This document shows, piece after piece, positions 17,952-25,985 of a stretch of DNA of 64,000 nt. The position numbers and the translations under genes are program-made. Where the stretch lies: positions 558,001 through 622,000 of the forward strand of contig OZ254081.1 of NCBI GenBank assembly GCA_965267505.1. The letters run 5' to 3'. The notes beneath the pieces were generated by a model. The model had not been told where the DNA came from. It made no database searches and was given only the letters and a program-made list of their open reading frames with translations. Within the stretch, counting starts at the first letter, position 1. Each line of letters begins with the position of its first letter. This DNA is from JANQHS01 sp965267505 (lineage in GTDB: Bacteria; Bacteroidota; Bacteroidia; Cytophagales; CCMP332).

Positions 17952-19053
17952 CCGAATTTACAATAAACTCCAGCTGATCCTCCTCAAGCTCAGTGTGCAT
18001 AGGTAAAGAGATCACTTGCCTGGATAAGGCTTCAGCATTGCTAAGGTCCTTTTTCGGAAAATCCTGGTAGGCCAGGTTCTCATGAATAGGAACGGGATAA
18101 TAGATCATCGATGGAATCCCCTTCTCCGATAAATAATCCCTCAATTCATCTCTCCTGCCATTATTAGTTTTCAAAGTGTATTGATGAAAAACATGCTTTG
18201 CTTCAGGTAAACGGTACGGGGTTGCGATCCAATCCACAGCTTTTAATCCTTCATCATAAAAATCTGCTGCTTTTCTTCTTGCATCAATGAAGGAATCCAA
18301 TCTCTTCAATTTTATGTCTAAAAGTCCCGCTTGGATAGTATCTAATCTTGAGTTTATTCCAACGAGGTCATAGATGTATTTACTCCGTTGACCATGGTTA
18401 CCATACATCCTGGCCTTCTTAGCCAATTCATCGTTATTAGTAAAAACAGCCCCTCCATCACCATAACAACCTAAATTCTTAGAAGGAAAAAATGAAGTGG
18501 TTGCAATATCTCCGATGGTTCCAAGCTTAACAGTCTCCCCATTTGAAAAGCTATATTCCCCTCCGATTGATTGGGCATTGTCTTCAATAACGTAAAGACC
18601 ATTTTCCTTTGCAATCGCCATTATAGGCTCCATTTTGCAAGCTTGTCCAAACAAATGGACAGCCACTATTGCTTTGGTCTTAGCCGTTATTGCTTCCTGT
18701 ATCTTTTGCTCATCGACATTGAAATGATCGAAATCAGAATCGATAAAAACCGGAACCAAACCCAGTAATGGAATCATTTCAGCGGCAGCAACATAATTAT
18801 AACTTGGGACGATTACCTCGGACCCTTGTGGAAGATCCAAAGCCATCAAGGCTATTTGAAGGGCATCGGTCCCATTAGCGCAAGGAATTACGTGATTAGC
18901 ATTTAAATAGCTAGCTAGATTATCAGCAAACTGAGCAACCTGGGGCCCATTGATAAACTTAGATTCATCAAATACTTTTTCCACCAATTGCATAGCTTCT
19001 TCCTTGAATCCGTTGAACTGACCAGGAAGATCAACCATTTTAATTTCCTTCAT
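17935..19053 (-). CDS. DegT/DnrJ/EryC1/StrS sugar aminotransferase
   Basis: This 372-residue enzyme is a typical nucleotide-sugar aminotransferase: CANGTDALQIAL at 58-69, VIEDNAQSIGG at 155-165 with Asp158 near the PLP nitrogen, and SFFPSKNLGCYGDGG at 187-201 with Lys192 as the Schiff base. It resembles enzymes acting on 3- or 4-keto sugars such as WbpE or FdtB more than the other DegT protein here. It is on the minus strand, starts inside the 3' end of the second deacetylase gene (14-base overlap) and its own 3' end overlaps the membrane protein gene by 17 bases. With wecB nearby it may make a diamino or 3-amino-3-deoxy sugar. Confidence 0.92.
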   Translation of the reverse strand: MKEIKMVDLPGQFNGFKEEAMQLVEKVFDESKFINGPQVAQFADNLASYLNANHVIPCANGTDALQIALMALDLPQGSEVIVPSYNYVAAAEMIPLLGLVPVFIDSDFDHFNVDEQKIQEAITAKTKAIVAVHLFGQACKMEPIMAIAKENGLYVIEDNAQSIGGEYSFSNGETVKLGTIGDIATTSFFPSKNLGCYGDGGAVFTNNDELAKKARMYGNHGQRSKYIYDLVGINSRLDTIQAGLLDIKLKRLDSFIDARRKAADFYDEGLKAVDWIATPYRLPEAKHVFHQYTLKTNNGRRDELRDYLSEKGIPSMIYYPVPIHENLAYQDFPKKDLSNAEALSRQVISLPMHTELEEDQLEFIVNSVKDFA

Positions 19054-20344
19054 GCTTCAATTTTTTGTGCTCGCAAATTTCCATAAACAAATCATTAACG
19101 ACACTACCTCCAGGCTCATCAAATGTGCTGTTATGGAACAAAATATTCAACTCCCCTCCCACCTTCATTATTTTATCTATCCTTGAATTCAATTCTTTTC
19201 TAACCTTTCGGGGATCATTGAGGAATTCTTTTCTCATAAATGACCTATCCATTAAGGCCAAAGGGAATTCACGGATTCCTAAAGCCTCTCTTTTCAATGG
19301 ATCGAAAAGAGGAAATGACCTTGTGGTTCCAGCCCTGAAACCCACATAAGTTGACCAGCCCACCGAATGATCATTTTCAATTCCTATTTCCCGAAGCTTC
19401 TGGAAGGTCAGTGGATATTCATATCGCAAATAATGCTGTCGGCTGGAATTACATTTTGTTCCAATCAACCCTTCAAACTTGATTTTCTCATCTTCCAACA
19501 AAGCTTTATCAAGGTCCATGGACATATAAGAAGGGTGCCAAAGGGCATTGAATTTTAAACCCTCCAGGCTTTTCAAAAGCCTTTTTATTCCATCTATTTG
19601 ACTCCGATTTTCATCATCCGCTTTTATCAAAAAGAAGAGATCCGGACAAAAACCAAGAGAATTCATTTTACCGACCAATTCTTTGGCCCTTTCTAAATAT
19701 GGCTCTCCTTTAACTTCTTGGTCTCCCCTCAATGAGCCCAGAGCCTTTTTGATCTCTCCCTTAAAGCCCCGAAACTTCTCGGGATGATCTATATCGATAC
19801 TGGGCCTAATGACAAGGTCCTTTGAGGGACTTTTAATTTCGGGCTCAACTATAGAGGCTACCTGAGCCAATAAGTTTATTTGATGATCAACTACAGGTAG
19901 ATCATAAAGCCCAGAATAATCTAAGGGGGTAAATCTTCGGTGTGGATCTTTTTGATCAAGGACCAATTCAGGAATAAAAGCCAGATAGAAAAAACAGGTT
20001 CCGAAGAGGTCCCAACCAAACCTGACTTCTTTTTCAGTCCAATCAAGCTTCCCTTCCCCAAAAAGAAAGGGGATCGAAGGAATACGTCTTTCCTTCAAGG
20101 AGTTAGAAAGATCATATCCGGTTGGAATTTGATCCTTGGTTAAAAAACCACCACTCTTTTCAGCTTGCTCAAAAAAATATTCAGGAAAGATCAGTTTGAA
20201 GCCGCTTTCAAACAGAATCGAGGTTCGATTTTCGGAAGAATATTCCAGATTGGAATTTAAGCCCAAGCATTCTTCAAGTAAAAAGGAAAAAAGGTATCCT
20301 TTTTCCTTTTCAAACCTTTTACTTGTTCTTACTTTGACTACCAC
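19040..20344 (-). CDS. Second NodB-like polysaccharide deacetylase family protein
   Basis: The 434-residue protein is a homologue of the one at 10583-11917. It keeps the two-domain plan: an N-terminal domain of about 170 residues, then a NodB-like part with SIDIDHPEKF (182-191), LWHPSYMS and SSRQHYLRYE, and finally LFHNSTFDEPGG. Both the Asp-x-Asp-His and His-x-Ser motifs are compatible with metal binding, although the canonical TFDDG is absent. There is no signal peptide. It begins with a GTG, as no ATG lies close, and is probably co-transcribed with the downstream aminotransferase. It is divergent from pfkA with only 41 bases between starts. Confidence 0.72.
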   Translation of the reverse strand: MVVKVRTSKRFEKEKGYLFSFLLEECLGLNSNLEYSSENRTSILFESGFKLIFPEYFFEQAEKSGGFLTKDQIPTGYDLSNSLKERRIPSIPFLFGEGKLDWTEKEVRFGWDLFGTCFFYLAFIPELVLDQKDPHRRFTPLDYSGLYDLPVVDHQINLLAQVASIVEPEIKSPSKDLVIRPSIDIDHPEKFRGFKGEIKKALGSLRGDQEVKGEPYLERAKELVGKMNSLGFCPDLFFLIKADDENRSQIDGIKRLLKSLEGLKFNALWHPSYMSMDLDKALLEDEKIKFEGLIGTKCNSSRQHYLRYEYPLTFQKLREIGIENDHSVGWSTYVGFRAGTTRSFPLFDPLKREALGIREFPLALMDRSFMRKEFLNDPRKVRKELNSRIDKIMKVGGELNILFHNSTFDEPGGSVVNDLFMEICEHKKLKHEGN

Positions 20345-20385
20345 GAATAAATACCCGTTTGGGCCCCCAAAGGAATAAAATTACC

Positions 20386-21357
20386 ATGGATAAAATTGGA
20401 ATATTAACCTCAGGAGGAGATTCTCCGGGAATGAATGCCTGCATAAGAGCCTCCGTAAGAGCATGCCTTTATCACAACATTCAACCCTTTGGAATTATCA
20501 GGGGATTTAACGGCCTTATCGATGATGATATTATAAAGATGGATTCCCGAATGGTGGGCAATATTATTCAACGAGGAGGAACAATTCTCAAGTCTGCCAG
20601 ATCAGAAAGGTTTCATGAAAAGAAGTACCGAGAGCAAGCCTTTGAAAATCTAAAAAAGCATGGAATCGAAGGGCTTTTGGTCATTGGAGGAAATGGAACC
20701 TTCACAGGAGCAAAAAGCCTAAAAGAAGAATTTGGCATTCCAACTGTGGGCGCACCTGGGACTATAGATAACGATCTTTACGGAACAGATCTGACAATTG
20801 GTTTTGATACAGCCGTGAATACCGCTTTGGAAGCCATTGATAAAATTAGAGATACCGCCTCAAGCCATGACCGTATCTTTTTTATTGAGGTAATGGGCAG
20901 AGATTCCGGGTACATAGCCATCCACACAGGAATAGGCGGAGGAGCTGAGATAATACTGGTGCCGGAAACCCTAACCTCAATTCAAGAGGTAGCGGATTCC
21001 CTTAAGGATGGCTGGAAGAGAAATAAAAAGTCTTCAATTGTGGTTGTGGCAGAAGGAGATGAAGAGGGCGGAAGTATTGAGGTATCCACCAAGGTTAAAG
21101 AAGCAATGGGGAAAATGGATTATAGAATTTCCATTTTGGGTCATATCCAACGTGGTGGTAAGCCTACTGCTACAGATAGAATGATAGCAAGTAGAATGGG
21201 TATCGGAGGAGTTGAAGGTCTCTTGGATGGAAAAGATTCCCATATGGTAGGCATCAAGAACAATGACCTTACCTACACTTTGTTTGATGATGCCATCACA
21301 AAAAAGAAACCCATCCGTCCTGATCTTCTCAGAATGAATGAGATTCTTTCTATTTGA
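20386..21357 (+). CDS. pfkA: 6-phosphofructokinase
   Basis: This 323-residue enzyme phosphorylates fructose 6-phosphate in glycolysis. Signatures: GILTSGGDSPGMNACIRA (N-terminal ATP site), APGTIDND with Asp128 as the catalytic-base region, GFDTAVNTALEAIDKIRDTA, and MGRDSGYIA. The ATP/Mg loop reads IGGNGTFTG, so residue 103 is Asn where E. coli PfkA has Asp103; glycine 104, linked to ATP rather than pyrophosphate use, is kept. I chose the ATG at 20386 because the family begins with this strand; a TTG nine codons upstream is not needed. It stands alone, divergent from the deacetylase gene, and ends one base before the FecR-like gene on the other strand. Confidence 0.93.
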   Translation: MDKIGILTSGGDSPGMNACIRASVRACLYHNIQPFGIIRGFNGLIDDDIIKMDSRMVGNIIQRGGTILKSARSERFHEKKYREQAFENLKKHGIEGLLVIGGNGTFTGAKSLKEEFGIPTVGAPGTIDNDLYGTDLTIGFDTAVNTALEAIDKIRDTASSHDRIFFIEVMGRDSGYIAIHTGIGGGAEIILVPETLTSIQEVADSLKDGWKRNKKSSIVVVAEGDEEGGSIEVSTKVKEAMGKMDYRISILGHIQRGGKPTATDRMIASRMGIGGVEGLLDGKDSHMVGIKNNDLTYTLFDDAITKKKPIRPDLLRMNEILSI

Positions 21358-21358
21358 T

Positions 21359-22294
21359 CTATTCTTCTTCTGCTAAGCCGTTCCTTTCAAGAAAATCGAA
21401 ATAAGAAGCTGCATAGAATTCATTCTCTGGTTCAAGAACAATCAACTTCGTAAAGCAGCTCATAGAATGAAACTTCAATCCATTCTTTTCATAGAACATA
21501 GCAAGCATGATGTTTTTCATGCTTTCTTCCTCAACGGGAATAGATTTTTGGTATTCTCCCAATTCGGAGATCAGGGTTGATCTATCTCCTTCAAACATGC
21601 TCAGTGCATAATTTTTAGAATAGTAATCAGCATCGGTTTCAGATTTAACAGAAATGATAAATCCCATTTGTTCCTCTAGACTTAAGCCTTCCAGGTTAGA
21701 CATATCAAACCAGGTATCCTGGGTGCTTTGGTTGGTTACTATTTCTCCATTAAGATCAAGAATGGTAACAACATAAGTGTCGCCTTCCTTATTCGGGTTA
21801 GGCATCCACCTGAACAAAATATCCTGGGTGGTCAATAATTTAGAATCTTCCGGGATCAACACATCGAGCTTTTCGTTATCTGTAGCCCTTGATACAGCCC
21901 CGGTAACATTCATATTATTGAGCCTTTCCATGTTTACATCCTCTGACTCAGATTTGCTCATATGAGATAAAAGGTATTCTCCATATTTTGAAGCAATAGA
22001 TGAGCCCCCTGTAAGAACTTGTTTTGAAAGCTGATCCACTGAATAACTTCCCGGAGTCTTAATCTCCATAGTTTTTCCTGTCTTATGCATAAGCCCAAGG
22101 TATGAGCCGGCAACAACCTCAACCTCACCTCCAGCAAAAAGGGAAGAACCGGTTTTTAGAGCAGACCAAGAAGTAGAACTGTTTTCCCGAACTTTATTCT
22201 CTCCCCTACTTGCAAGGACCCTGAACTCATAGGATTGAGCAAAAGAGTAAAAGCCGGTACAAACGACAAAAACGAAGGTAAAAAGCTGTTTCAT
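21359..22294 (-). CDS. Secreted protein with FecR-like domain
   Basis: The 311-residue protein begins with a typical signal peptide (FVFVVCTGFYSFAQS, cleavage likely after residue 19-20). Residues 23-90 have the FecR-like pattern of a short beta domain: VRENSSTSWSALKTGSSLFAGGEVEVVAGSYLGL and a later GSYSVDQL. The central part looks like an extracellular beta domain (TYVVTILDLNGEIVT), and the C-terminal 60 residues are helical, possibly a single TPR-like unit. It is 5 bases downstream of the CHASE2 gene and thus in the same operon. It may act with that protein at the periplasmic face. No sigma-factor gene is adjacent, so a classic FecIR role is unlikely. Confidence 0.7.
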   Translation of the reverse strand: MKQLFTFVFVVCTGFYSFAQSYEFRVLASRGENKVRENSSTSWSALKTGSSLFAGGEVEVVAGSYLGLMHKTGKTMEIKTPGSYSVDQLSKQVLTGGSSIASKYGEYLLSHMSKSESEDVNMERLNNMNVTGAVSRATDNEKLDVLIPEDSKLLTTQDILFRWMPNPNKEGDTYVVTILDLNGEIVTNQSTQDTWFDMSNLEGLSLEEQMGFIISVKSETDADYYSKNYALSMFEGDRSTLISELGEYQKSIPVEEESMKNIMLAMFYEKNGLKFHSMSCFTKLIVLEPENEFYAASYFDFLERNGLAEEE

Positions 22295-22299
22295 AGCGC

Positions 22300-23511
22300 T
22301 TATTTTTTGAAATACTTGTTTCTAACCAGGTGATAAGTGTTTTTTCCTACCCCCTGATATACTTCTAACGAATCTCCTGCCAAAAGGATGGATACAATGC
22401 CTAAAGTAATGTTGATTTTATACGAAAAGTAGTGGAACACCATTACCAAAACGAAAAAGATCAAAATTACTTCTACAAGTTGAATGAGCTTCGTAAGCCC
22501 ATCATACCACAAAGGCAACTTATAGTAAATGAGATTGAACAAAAGCACATTTAAAAAGCAAAGTAAAATACCCCAGATGATACTGGTATAATTCTCCATC
22601 ACGCCAATAAAATCCTTATTGAGGATCATAGCGATGATATTTGCATGGATGGTCACCCCAAACATATCAGGGTTTGTTCTTCCGGCATAATCTTCATTAA
22701 GAGGAGTAAAATACTTATCCTCCCATGATTTATCTGAAAAATCATCACCGAGGTAACCAAAGACCACGATCTTGTCTTTGATCAGCGAGGGGTCGAAATT
22801 TTCTGTGAAGACATCTACAATATCAAGTGAGAAAAATCTTCCTCCTAAGCCTCCATGCCCTCTGAAATTAACCACCTCAAATGAATTTCGTCGATTCAAT
22901 AGGACCTGAACATTAAGAGAATTGGTATACCGGGCCAGTTTTACAGCAAATGCCTCTGAAACCCCTCCATTAACAGCCACTTTTGGAGCAAAAGTCCTGT
23001 TGGTCTTAAACTTCTCCTGGCTGGTAGCAGAACTGATAAGATTTGCATATCCTAACTCTATACCATTTGTAAAGTAGGGGTGTGACCCGCCAATGGAATC
23101 ACAACCATTTTTATCCTCACTACATCCCTCTAATCTCGAAGCCATGATCACATTCTTGGCATTGACAATCGAAGCCCTCAGTATGCTATCCCCAAATGGA
23201 TCCTTCAAATCTTCGAAAAAACAATCAAGACCAATAACCTTTGGTTCATGCTTTGAAATGATATTGATCTCCTCAGCAATTCCAGCCCTTGGCAGATTTC
23301 CAATATTTACAAGAACGATATTCGTATCCGCCGGAGGGACTTCTCTAAGCCTGGAAAAAACTATATCAGTTAGATCGATATCAGAAACGGCCTCACCAAT
23401 AGGATCGAAAACATTAAAAATTCCGAAGGCAGAGAAACGAAAAACCACTCCTATAAGGAAGAAAATAAAAGCAGTGCCAAGAATAGAATCCCAAATTAAC
23501 TTTCCTTTCAT
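22300..23511 (-). CDS. CHASE2 domain membrane protein without output domain
   Basis: The 403-residue protein has one N-terminal membrane helix (residues 7-29), an extracytoplasmic CHASE2 domain of about 260 residues with VLVNIGNLPRAGIAEEI, KVIGLDCFFED and DKIVVFGYLGDDF motifs, and three closing membrane helices between about 305 and 390. CHASE2 is a ligand-sensing domain normally joined to a kinase, cyclase or phosphatase. Here nothing follows the last helices but about 15 residues, so signalling must run through a partner or the protein has a structural role. It pairs with the FecR-like secreted protein 5 bases downstream. The ligand is unknown. Confidence 0.82.
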   Translation of the reverse strand: MKGKLIWDSILGTAFIFFLIGVVFRFSAFGIFNVFDPIGEAVSDIDLTDIVFSRLREVPPADTNIVLVNIGNLPRAGIAEEINIISKHEPKVIGLDCFFEDLKDPFGDSILRASIVNAKNVIMASRLEGCSEDKNGCDSIGGSHPYFTNGIELGYANLISSATSQEKFKTNRTFAPKVAVNGGVSEAFAVKLARYTNSLNVQVLLNRRNSFEVVNFRGHGGLGGRFFSLDIVDVFTENFDPSLIKDKIVVFGYLGDDFSDKSWEDKYFTPLNEDYAGRTNPDMFGVTIHANIIAMILNKDFIGVMENYTSIIWGILLCFLNVLLFNLIYYKLPLWYDGLTKLIQLVEVILIFFVLVMVFHYFSYKINITLGIVSILLAGDSLEVYQGVGKNTYHLVRNKYFKK

Positions 23512-23592
23512 AGCTTTAAATATAGGCTCACAATGGTAAGAAAACCATGGATTGGTAACTTAACAAAATCTTTGCCAGCCGACTAAATCAAA

Positions 23593-24576
23593 ATGACAAA
23601 ATTCTTAGAAGGATTAAAAAAAGGTGATAGGGTTACAATTGGAAAAGCACTTTCATTAATTGAAAGCACTCTTGAAAGCGATCGGCTATCTGCTAGAAAA
23701 TTGATCAGGGAAATACTCCCATACTCAGGTAAATCACTTAGGCTTGGGATTACAGGAATTCCTGGTTCGGGTAAAAGCACTTTTATCGAGGCCTTTGGGA
23801 ACTTGCTGGTTAAAAAAGGAAAAAAGGTGGCTGTCCTTTCGATCGATCCTTCTTCACAAATAACCGGAGGAAGCATTCTTGGAGACAAAACAAGGATGGA
23901 AACCCTTTCGAAAAGCTCAAGTGTTTTCATAAGGCCTTCGGCAAGCGGGAATATGCTAGGTGGAATTGCCAGAAACACAAGAGAATCAATTTTGGTCCTT
24001 GAAGCAGCAGGTTACGATATTATTCTGATCGAAACTGTAGGAGTAGGTCAATCAGAAGTGGCTGTAAGTGAATTAGTTGATTTTCTGGTTCTTGTTCTTA
24101 TCGCCGGTGCCGGGGATGAATTGCAGGGAATTAAGAAAGGAATAATGGAGAAGGCCAATCTTATCCTGGTAAATAAGTCTGATGGAAACAATATTGACCA
24201 GGCTAAGAAGACAGCCAATTCCTTGAAAAATGCCATATCAATCCTATTTTCAAATCTAGGTGAATGGGCACCCGATGCTCTAACGGTTTCATCATTAAAA
24301 GGCAATGGAATAGAAGAAACCTGGAAAAGTATATTGAATTCCACCTCAAAAATGAATGAGAGTGGCTTCATCGAAAAGACCAGATTGGCCCAAAATTCCA
24401 GATGGTTTGAAACTGAATTGATAAATCAGATCCATGAAGTAATAGATTCTGATAAAATCCTGAGCACAGAAAAGTCAAAACTCAAAAAGGAAATAATCAC
24501 TGGAAGGATAGATCCTTTTTCCGCTGCTGATCAATTCATAATCACTTATAAGAACAGGATCTCAGGTTCCGACTGA
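23593..24576 (+). CDS. meaB: Methylmalonyl-CoA mutase-associated GTPase MeaB
   Basis: This 327-residue G3E-type GTPase has a Walker A loop GIPGSGKS at 55-62, then AVLSIDPSS, the switch region IETVGVGQSE, and the guanine motif NKSD. MeaB protects and reloads the adenosylcobalamin-dependent methylmalonyl-CoA mutase. The mutase genes are not in the window. The acyl-CoA carboxylase beta subunit at 30928-32496 fits the same propionyl-CoA pathway. The gene starts 81 bases from the divergent CHASE2 gene, where a TTTG at 23571-23574 may be part of an imperfect -7 element. Its 3' end overlaps the next, opposing gene by 15 bases. Confidence 0.93.
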   Translation: MTKFLEGLKKGDRVTIGKALSLIESTLESDRLSARKLIREILPYSGKSLRLGITGIPGSGKSTFIEAFGNLLVKKGKKVAVLSIDPSSQITGGSILGDKTRMETLSKSSSVFIRPSASGNMLGGIARNTRESILVLEAAGYDIILIETVGVGQSEVAVSELVDFLVLVLIAGAGDELQGIKKGIMEKANLILVNKSDGNNIDQAKKTANSLKNAISILFSNLGEWAPDALTVSSLKGNGIEETWKSILNSTSKMNESGFIEKTRLAQNSRWFETELINQIHEVIDSDKILSTEKSKLKKEIITGRIDPFSAADQFIITYKNRISGSD

Positions 24577-25926
24577 TAAAAAGATCACCCCTTCATCGGA
24601 TTCGACGTTTTCACCAGGGTTATTTCTATAGCCTATGAACTCAAAATCCGGTTTCCCAAATCCAGATTCTTTAAGGAGGTCAACTAATTCTTCCACAGAA
24701 AAGTAATGCAGAAACGCAGGAGAACGGAAACCAATTTTTCTATAAAACACATCCCCTTCTTCGTAACCAAATTTCTCAAGTTCCATATTTTGAAAGTGCT
24801 TTTTTGCTCTGGGTCCCCATTCAAATTGATCCTCGATATTGAATACATCCAATATCAGAATCCCTCCCTTCTTTAAATGTTTTCGGATCTTCTTTAAGAA
24901 ATTGACCCTATGAGAATGAGAAGGCAAATGACCAAATCCATACAGGAAATAGATTAGGTCGAACTTTTCTCCCTCCATGTCAACATGCATCCAAGCACCC
25001 TGCTTTACATTTATGCCTCTCCTTCTAGCTTCAAGGCACATCTCGGGGCTTAGATCAATTCCATAAAGTTTGTAGGGAATTAAAGTGGCATCAAGAATCT
25101 CTTTATCTCTCCTTCCCGTTCCACAACCTATCGAGAGGGCGGAATAATCAGACCATCCCTCCTTTTGAATCCTTTTTACAATCAATGAATTGATAGATCT
25201 TATGTATAAAGAACGATTCTTCTCCTGGCTATCAAAGCTGTCATAATCTTTTGCCAGCTCACTGAAATACTGATTTGTAAGGCCTTGGATCAAACTGGGT
25301 TCAGGTTTGGGAAACATCTCCAGCATCTTAAAGCTGCTTATCCTGCCGTCATTGAGGTCAATTTCAAAAGCCTTCTCTTCAATCTTTTCAAAAGCGGAAG
25401 TGTCCTGACTCCAACTCGCCGATTTTGCGAGAGAACCCAAAACTCCCTTCTTTCTTTCCTCCAGATCAAAAATTTCCATGCCTTCAAAGGACTTAATCGA
25501 GGGATAGTAAAAATGAACGCTGAGGGCGGGTTTATCTTGTACATTGCTGATCCTGTGGATCACTCCATTCGGTTCAGGAAGTAGTGCGCCAAAGGAAAAC
25601 ATGGCGGCTTCATGTTTCCTTAATTTATTTCCTTCCAATCGGTATTCTTCGTTTTCAATTACACCATCAAGAACGGCAACATAACCCCAAAATCCTTCAT
25701 GATGGTGAATCGCACTTTCTCCATGGGAAGGCCAACGAATAATGGTAATATCCAAAGGGGAAGTACACAGTGACCTTCTTGAGTATTCTCCCGGTTCTGG
25801 TTCAGGAGGAAGATGGTCTTTTAGATCGAGTTCAAAGATCCCACTTTCCAGAATTACCCCTTTTAAAGCATCAAATTCCAGATCTTTTTGTTCTAGAGAT
25901 AAAAAGTGTTTCAGGAATGATTCCAT
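24562..25926 (-). CDS. Fusion of cysteine dioxygenase-like cupin and SAM methyltransferase
   Basis: The 454-residue protein has two parts. Residues 1-150 form a cysteine dioxygenase-type cupin: YSRR (48-51) at the substrate-arginine position, HHH at 74-76 with His74 and His76 as iron ligands, GVIHRIS with His124 as the third, and FYYP at the tyrosine region. Residues 210-454 form a class I methyltransferase with SIGCGTG at 265-271, YGIDLSPEMCLEA and a FHYFSVEELVDLL tail. Cysteine dioxygenase makes cysteine sulfinate; the joined methyltransferase suggests a further step on a sulfur or thiol compound. The gene stands alone between two convergent or divergent neighbours. The domain calls are firm; the substrate is not. 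Confidence 0.8.
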   Translation of the reverse strand: MESFLKHFLSLEQKDLEFDALKGVILESGIFELDLKDHLPPEPEPGEYSRRSLCTSPLDITIIRWPSHGESAIHHHEGFWGYVAVLDGVIENEEYRLEGNKLRKHEAAMFSFGALLPEPNGVIHRISNVQDKPALSVHFYYPSIKSFEGMEIFDLEERKKGVLGSLAKSASWSQDTSAFEKIEEKAFEIDLNDGRISSFKMLEMFPKPEPSLIQGLTNQYFSELAKDYDSFDSQEKNRSLYIRSINSLIVKRIQKEGWSDYSALSIGCGTGRRDKEILDATLIPYKLYGIDLSPEMCLEARRRGINVKQGAWMHVDMEGEKFDLIYFLYGFGHLPSHSHRVNFLKKIRKHLKKGGILILDVFNIEDQFEWGPRAKKHFQNMELEKFGYEEGDVFYRKIGFRSPAFLHYFSVEELVDLLKESGFGKPDFEFIGYRNNPGENVESDEGVIFLSVGT

Positions 25927-25985
25927 CCTAACTTGTTGAAGAATTATTCCTTAAGTTCCAAAATATTTCAATTGCTTATCAAAGA

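Noticed and set aside
20345..20385. Promoter elements between the deacetylase gene and pfkA
   Set aside because: TTTG words occur on both strands, but none matches TAnnTTTG with proper spacing, so I did not annotate a site.
23093..23539. 148-codon open frame antisense to the CHASE2 gene
   Set aside because: No family features, no promoter, and the CHASE2 frame is clearly the coding one.
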